From positions 2,046,001 through 2,110,000 of the forward strand of contig CP030884.1 of NCBI GenBank assembly GCA_006969385.1: 64,000 nt of DNA, given 5' to 3'. The DNA is from Planctomycetaceae bacterium (lineage in GTDB: Bacteria; Planctomycetota; Phycisphaerae; UBA1845; UTPLA1). Made by a program: the position numbers and the translations under genes. Shown piece by piece: positions 61,615 through 64,000 of this stretch (positions are counted from its first letter, which is position 1; every line of letters begins with the position of its first letter). The notes under the pieces were generated by a model. That model did not search any database and had not been told where the DNA came from. It worked only from the letters and a program-made list of their open reading frames with translations.

Positions 61615-62661
61615 GTGAAGAAAGCACTGTTACTTGCCGCATTGGTCGGATTTTTTGGCGCCAAACCCGCTTTGGCAAAACTCGAAGTAGGCAGCGACGC
61701 GCCGCAGTTGCACATCAAAGACTGGGTGCAAGGCGATCCGATCGACTTGAGCAAGGTAGACAAAGACGCGGTCGTGGTCGTGGAGTTTTGGGCCACGTGG
61801 TGTGGGCCGTGTTTGCGCGGCATTCCGCATCTTTCCGACATGCAGGATTTCTTCAAGGACAAAAGTGTCACGTTTGTGGGCGTGACCGACGAGGATAAGG
61901 CGCTGGTGACGCGCTTCCTCGAAGGCGGCTGGGATAAGAAGATGCGCTACACGGTGGCGTGCGACGATAAAGGCAAGACGAACAAGGCCTGGATGCAGGC
62001 GGCCGAGCAGCGCGGCATTCCCTGTGCGTTCGTCGTCAACGGCGGCAAGATCAAGTGGATCGGGCACCCGATGGAAGACGCCTTCGGCGACACGATCGCA
62101 AAGCTGGCCGGTGATGAAAAGGGCTGGGAAAAGTTCGCTGAAAAGCAAAAGGCCGAAGAGAAGCATAAAGAAGAAGTGCTCGCCAAGGTTCGCAACGCCG
62201 TCACCAATGAAGAATGGCAGAAGGCGTTCGACGCGATGGGCGAGTTGCTGAAGATCACGCCCGATGATTTCGCCGCCGAGTTCGGTCGCTATCACCTGCT
62301 ACAGGTCAAGATGGATAAGAAAAAGGAAGCGGCCACGTACGGTCGCGAACTGGTCAGTCGCACCGAAGACGCGACCAACCTCAACATGTTCTCGTGGCAG
62401 CTGATCAAGCACGAAGACTTCGCCGAGGCCCGCGATCTGGACCTATCACTGTTGGCCGTTAAGAAGGCGATGAAGCTGAGCGATGAAAAAGACCCGTCGA
62501 TCATCGACACGTATGCGTGGGTACTGGCGGAGCAGGGCGATTTCAAACGCGCGATCGAACTGGAAGAAAAGGCCGTGGAAATGGCCGAGGGCCGCATGAA
62601 AGCCGAACTGCAGGCGTCGCTCGAAGAAATGAAGAAGAAGCAGAAAGCTGCCGACGCCTAA
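61615..62661 (+). CDS. Secreted TlpA-type thioredoxin with TPR-like tail (second of three)
   Basis: 348 residues from a GTG at 61615 (TAGGAG nine bases before). The signal peptide is MKKALLLAALVGFFGAKPAL. Residues 25-160 are a thioredoxin fold with FWATWCGPCLRGIPHLSDMQ (Cys63 and Cys66) and the cis-Pro region GIPCAFVVNGGKI. Residues 180-348 are all-helical with a TPR-like pattern (YAWVLAEQGDFKRAIELEEK) ending in KKKQKAADA. Redox protein of the cell envelope. No LolA-like domain, unlike its neighbours. Confidence 0.88.
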   Translation: MKKALLLAALVGFFGAKPALAKLEVGSDAPQLHIKDWVQGDPIDLSKVDKDAVVVVEFWATWCGPCLRGIPHLSDMQDFFKDKSVTFVGVTDEDKALVTRFLEGGWDKKMRYTVACDDKGKTNKAWMQAAEQRGIPCAFVVNGGKIKWIGHPMEDAFGDTIAKLAGDEKGWEKFAEKQKAEEKHKEEVLAKVRNAVTNEEWQKAFDAMGELLKITPDDFAAEFGRYHLLQVKMDKKKEAATYGRELVSRTEDATNLNMFSWQLIKHEDFAEARDLDLSLLAVKKAMKLSDEKDPSIIDTYAWVLAEQGDFKRAIELEEKAVEMAEGRMKAELQASLEEMKKKQKAADA

Positions 62662-62698
62662 GCCGCCGGTTCCGCTAAGGTCGGTTCATCAAACTTTT

Positions 62699-62740
62699 CG
62701 CCGTGGATCGGGTGAGATCACCCGTTTCACGGCGTTTTTT
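62699..62740 (+). terminator. Strong intrinsic terminator
   Basis: CGCCGTG (62699-62705) pairs with CACGGCG (62728-62734), with an inner CGGGT/ACCCG pair, and is followed directly by TTTTTT. It lies 38 bp after the second thioredoxin gene and only 8-20 bp before the next start codon. Confidence 0.88.
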
Positions 62741-62747
62741 ATGGCGT

Positions 62748-64000
62748 ATGGATGCGAAAATGACTCAAAAAACGTTGCCTTGTTATCGGGCGATATTGTT
62801 CGCAGGCATGGGTGCTCTGGCTTTGGCTGCGGTGCCCACCGGGGTGCTTGCCGGTGACGACCCGCAGCCCGATTTAATCGAGCTGCTAGAAAAGGCCGAC
62901 GCCGCCACGCGGCAGGTGCGGGCGGTTTCATACGACGTCGAGCTGTTCGGAATTGGCTCCGCCGCCGGGCGGGTCACGCGAATCGACGGCCACGTCGACG
63001 CCCGCCAGGAACGGCGCGGGTTGATGGGGGCCTTTCATTTAGGGGAGGTAACCGGTTACGACGAGCCGCGCGGTGCGTTTCGGTTCAAGGGCGAGTACGA
63101 GACGGGCGGGTTTTCGCGTCGCTTCGATGTCGCCACCGATGGCGAGAAGCGCGTCCGGCTCGACTTCAGCCGCAACATCTACGCCGAAGGCGGCGAAGGT
63201 GCCGAAGAGTTGGTCAAACCGTTCCGTCCGTTATTTATGTTGGAATACTTTCATCCAACACCGTTCAGCGATGAGATCAACGGCAAGTCGCGCACCTATC
63301 TCGGTATCGAAAAGGTCGGTGAGACGGACTGTCACGTGATTGACGTCGTTTACGGACGCAAGGGCGTGGATACGCGTTGGTACTTCGGCGTGGAGGATTA
63401 TCTGCCGCGTCGCGTCGAGCGCAAGGTGATGATGGGCGAAACGGCGACGGGGGCGACGGTATTGCAACTGACCAACCTCGATATCGCGCCGGCGTTTGAT
63501 GATGAAACTTTTTTGCCGCCGGTGCCGGAAGGTTTCGAGCGCCGCGCGTTTGATGCGCTCAACAGCACGTTGATCGCAGTGGGAACCGAAGCGCCTGATT
63601 TCTCGCTCGAATCATCGAAGGGCCAAACCGTGCGGCTGTCCGCCCTGCGCGGTCGCGTGGTCGTTCTGGAGTTTTGGGCGAGTTGGTGTAAGCCGTGCAA
63701 GTTGGTGTTGCCGCACATGCAGGCGGTGCACGAGCGTTACGACCAACAACCCGTTGATGTGTTCGCAGTGAACTGTTTCGAGGATCGGGATCTCGAAGAC
63801 CCGGGTGCTGAATTAGCCAAGCATGGCGCGACGTATCCGTGTTTGCTAAAGGGTGAAGCGGTGGCGGGCCGGTATAACGTGCGCAGCCTGCCAGCGATTT
63901 ACGTAATCGGCCCGGATGGCACCGTGATCTACACGCGTTCGGGTTTTGAAAACGGTTTCGAGCGCGATATGAATGACGCCATTGAGACGGCGCTGCGCGG
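62748..64000 (+). CDS. Secreted LolA-like plus TlpA-type thioredoxin protein (third, cut by the right edge)
   Basis: Open from the ATG at 62748 (a second ATG at 62760) to the window end, 417 codons. The signal peptide is RAILFAGMGALALAAVPTGV. The LolA/DUF2092-like domain (about 45-265) has VRAVSYDVELFGIGSAAGRV and VGETDCHVIDVVYGRKGVDT. The thioredoxin domain has EFWASWCKPCKLVLPHMQAV (Cys314 and Cys317) and SLPAIYVIGPDG. The active site is CKPC, not CGPC as in the first two, which should change the redox potential. Close paralogue of the first gene. The C-terminus is nearly complete (ends near DAIETALRG). Confidence 0.87.
   Translation, partial: MDAKMTQKTLPCYRAILFAGMGALALAAVPTGVLAGDDPQPDLIELLEKADAATRQVRAVSYDVELFGIGSAAGRVTRIDGHVDARQERRGLMGAFHLGEVTGYDEPRGAFRFKGEYETGGFSRRFDVATDGEKRVRLDFSRNIYAEGGEGAEELVKPFRPLFMLEYFHPTPFSDEINGKSRTYLGIEKVGETDCHVIDVVYGRKGVDTRWYFGVEDYLPRRVERKVMMGETATGATVLQLTNLDIAPAFDDETFLPPVPEGFERRAFDALNSTLIAVGTEAPDFSLESSKGQTVRLSALRGRVVVLEFWASWCKPCKLVLPHMQAVHERYDQQPVDVFAVNCFEDRDLEDPGAELAKHGATYPCLLKGEAVAGRYNVRSLPAIYVIGPDGTVIYTRSGFENGFERDMNDAIETALR

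Overview
The window looks like a chromosome segment of a planctomycete, most likely of the Phycisphaerae branch. The evidence is a moderately high G+C content, three exosortase-type PEP-CTERM proteins, secreted proteins built from DCNxNGxPDxCD repeats with dockerin-like C-termini, TlpA-type thioredoxins fused to LolA-like domains, NtrC and Tad-pilus genes, and many start codons without a strong Shine-Dalgarno. This assignment is an inference from protein style, not from a marker gene. No rRNA, tRNA or CRISPR array was seen.

Region 1 (1-4.5 kb, all minus strand) is the most unusual part. A small helical protein with the layout of a eukaryotic or archaeal ESCRT-III (CHMP/Snf7-like) subunit, with a C-terminal MIM1-like motif, lies about 1.6 kb upstream of a gene for an MIT domain joined to a Vps4-like AAA+ ATPase, which is cut by the left edge. 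A DUF433/DUF5615 toxin-antitoxin pair and a CPCC-DUF6714 protein lie between them. A PspC-domain gene and a zinc-ribbon gene lie just upstream. Together they suggest a bacterial membrane-remodelling module.

Region 2 (4.6-17 kb) holds a K+ channel with RCK domain, a ceramide-glucosyltransferase-like enzyme, a large coiled-coil/propeller protein, an ArsR-SRPBCC-membrane protein operon with a clear palindromic operator, a PEP-CTERM protein, PPK2 and several unknown membrane or secreted proteins. Region 3 (17-23.5 kb) holds a secreted metalloprotease-like protein with an unusual Cys-containing C-terminal anchor, an insertion sequence with a likely programmed -1 frameshift, a low-GC trypsin-like protein and dnaK.

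Region 4 (23-38 kb) carries sulfate activation (cysD, cysNC), aroB, two paralogous PEP-CTERM proteins around a cluster of RNA-like palindromes, a partial Tad pilus locus (cpaE, cpaC) translationally coupled to a degenerate kinase-TPR protein, and a B12-binding radical SAM enzyme. Region 5 (38-51.5 kb) has a large DCNxNG/LamG secreted protein, thyA and folA, small regulators and immunity-like genes (SUKH, Imm11), and a tripartite ABC exporter. Region 6 (51.9-64 kb) has a frameshifted LVIVD-repeat secreted protein, more orphan SUKH or membrane proteins, a sigma-54 response regulator, ribD, and three consecutive TlpA-like thioredoxin proteins, the last cut by the right edge.

Dispersed palindromic repeats of at least five families fill most intergenic spaces.
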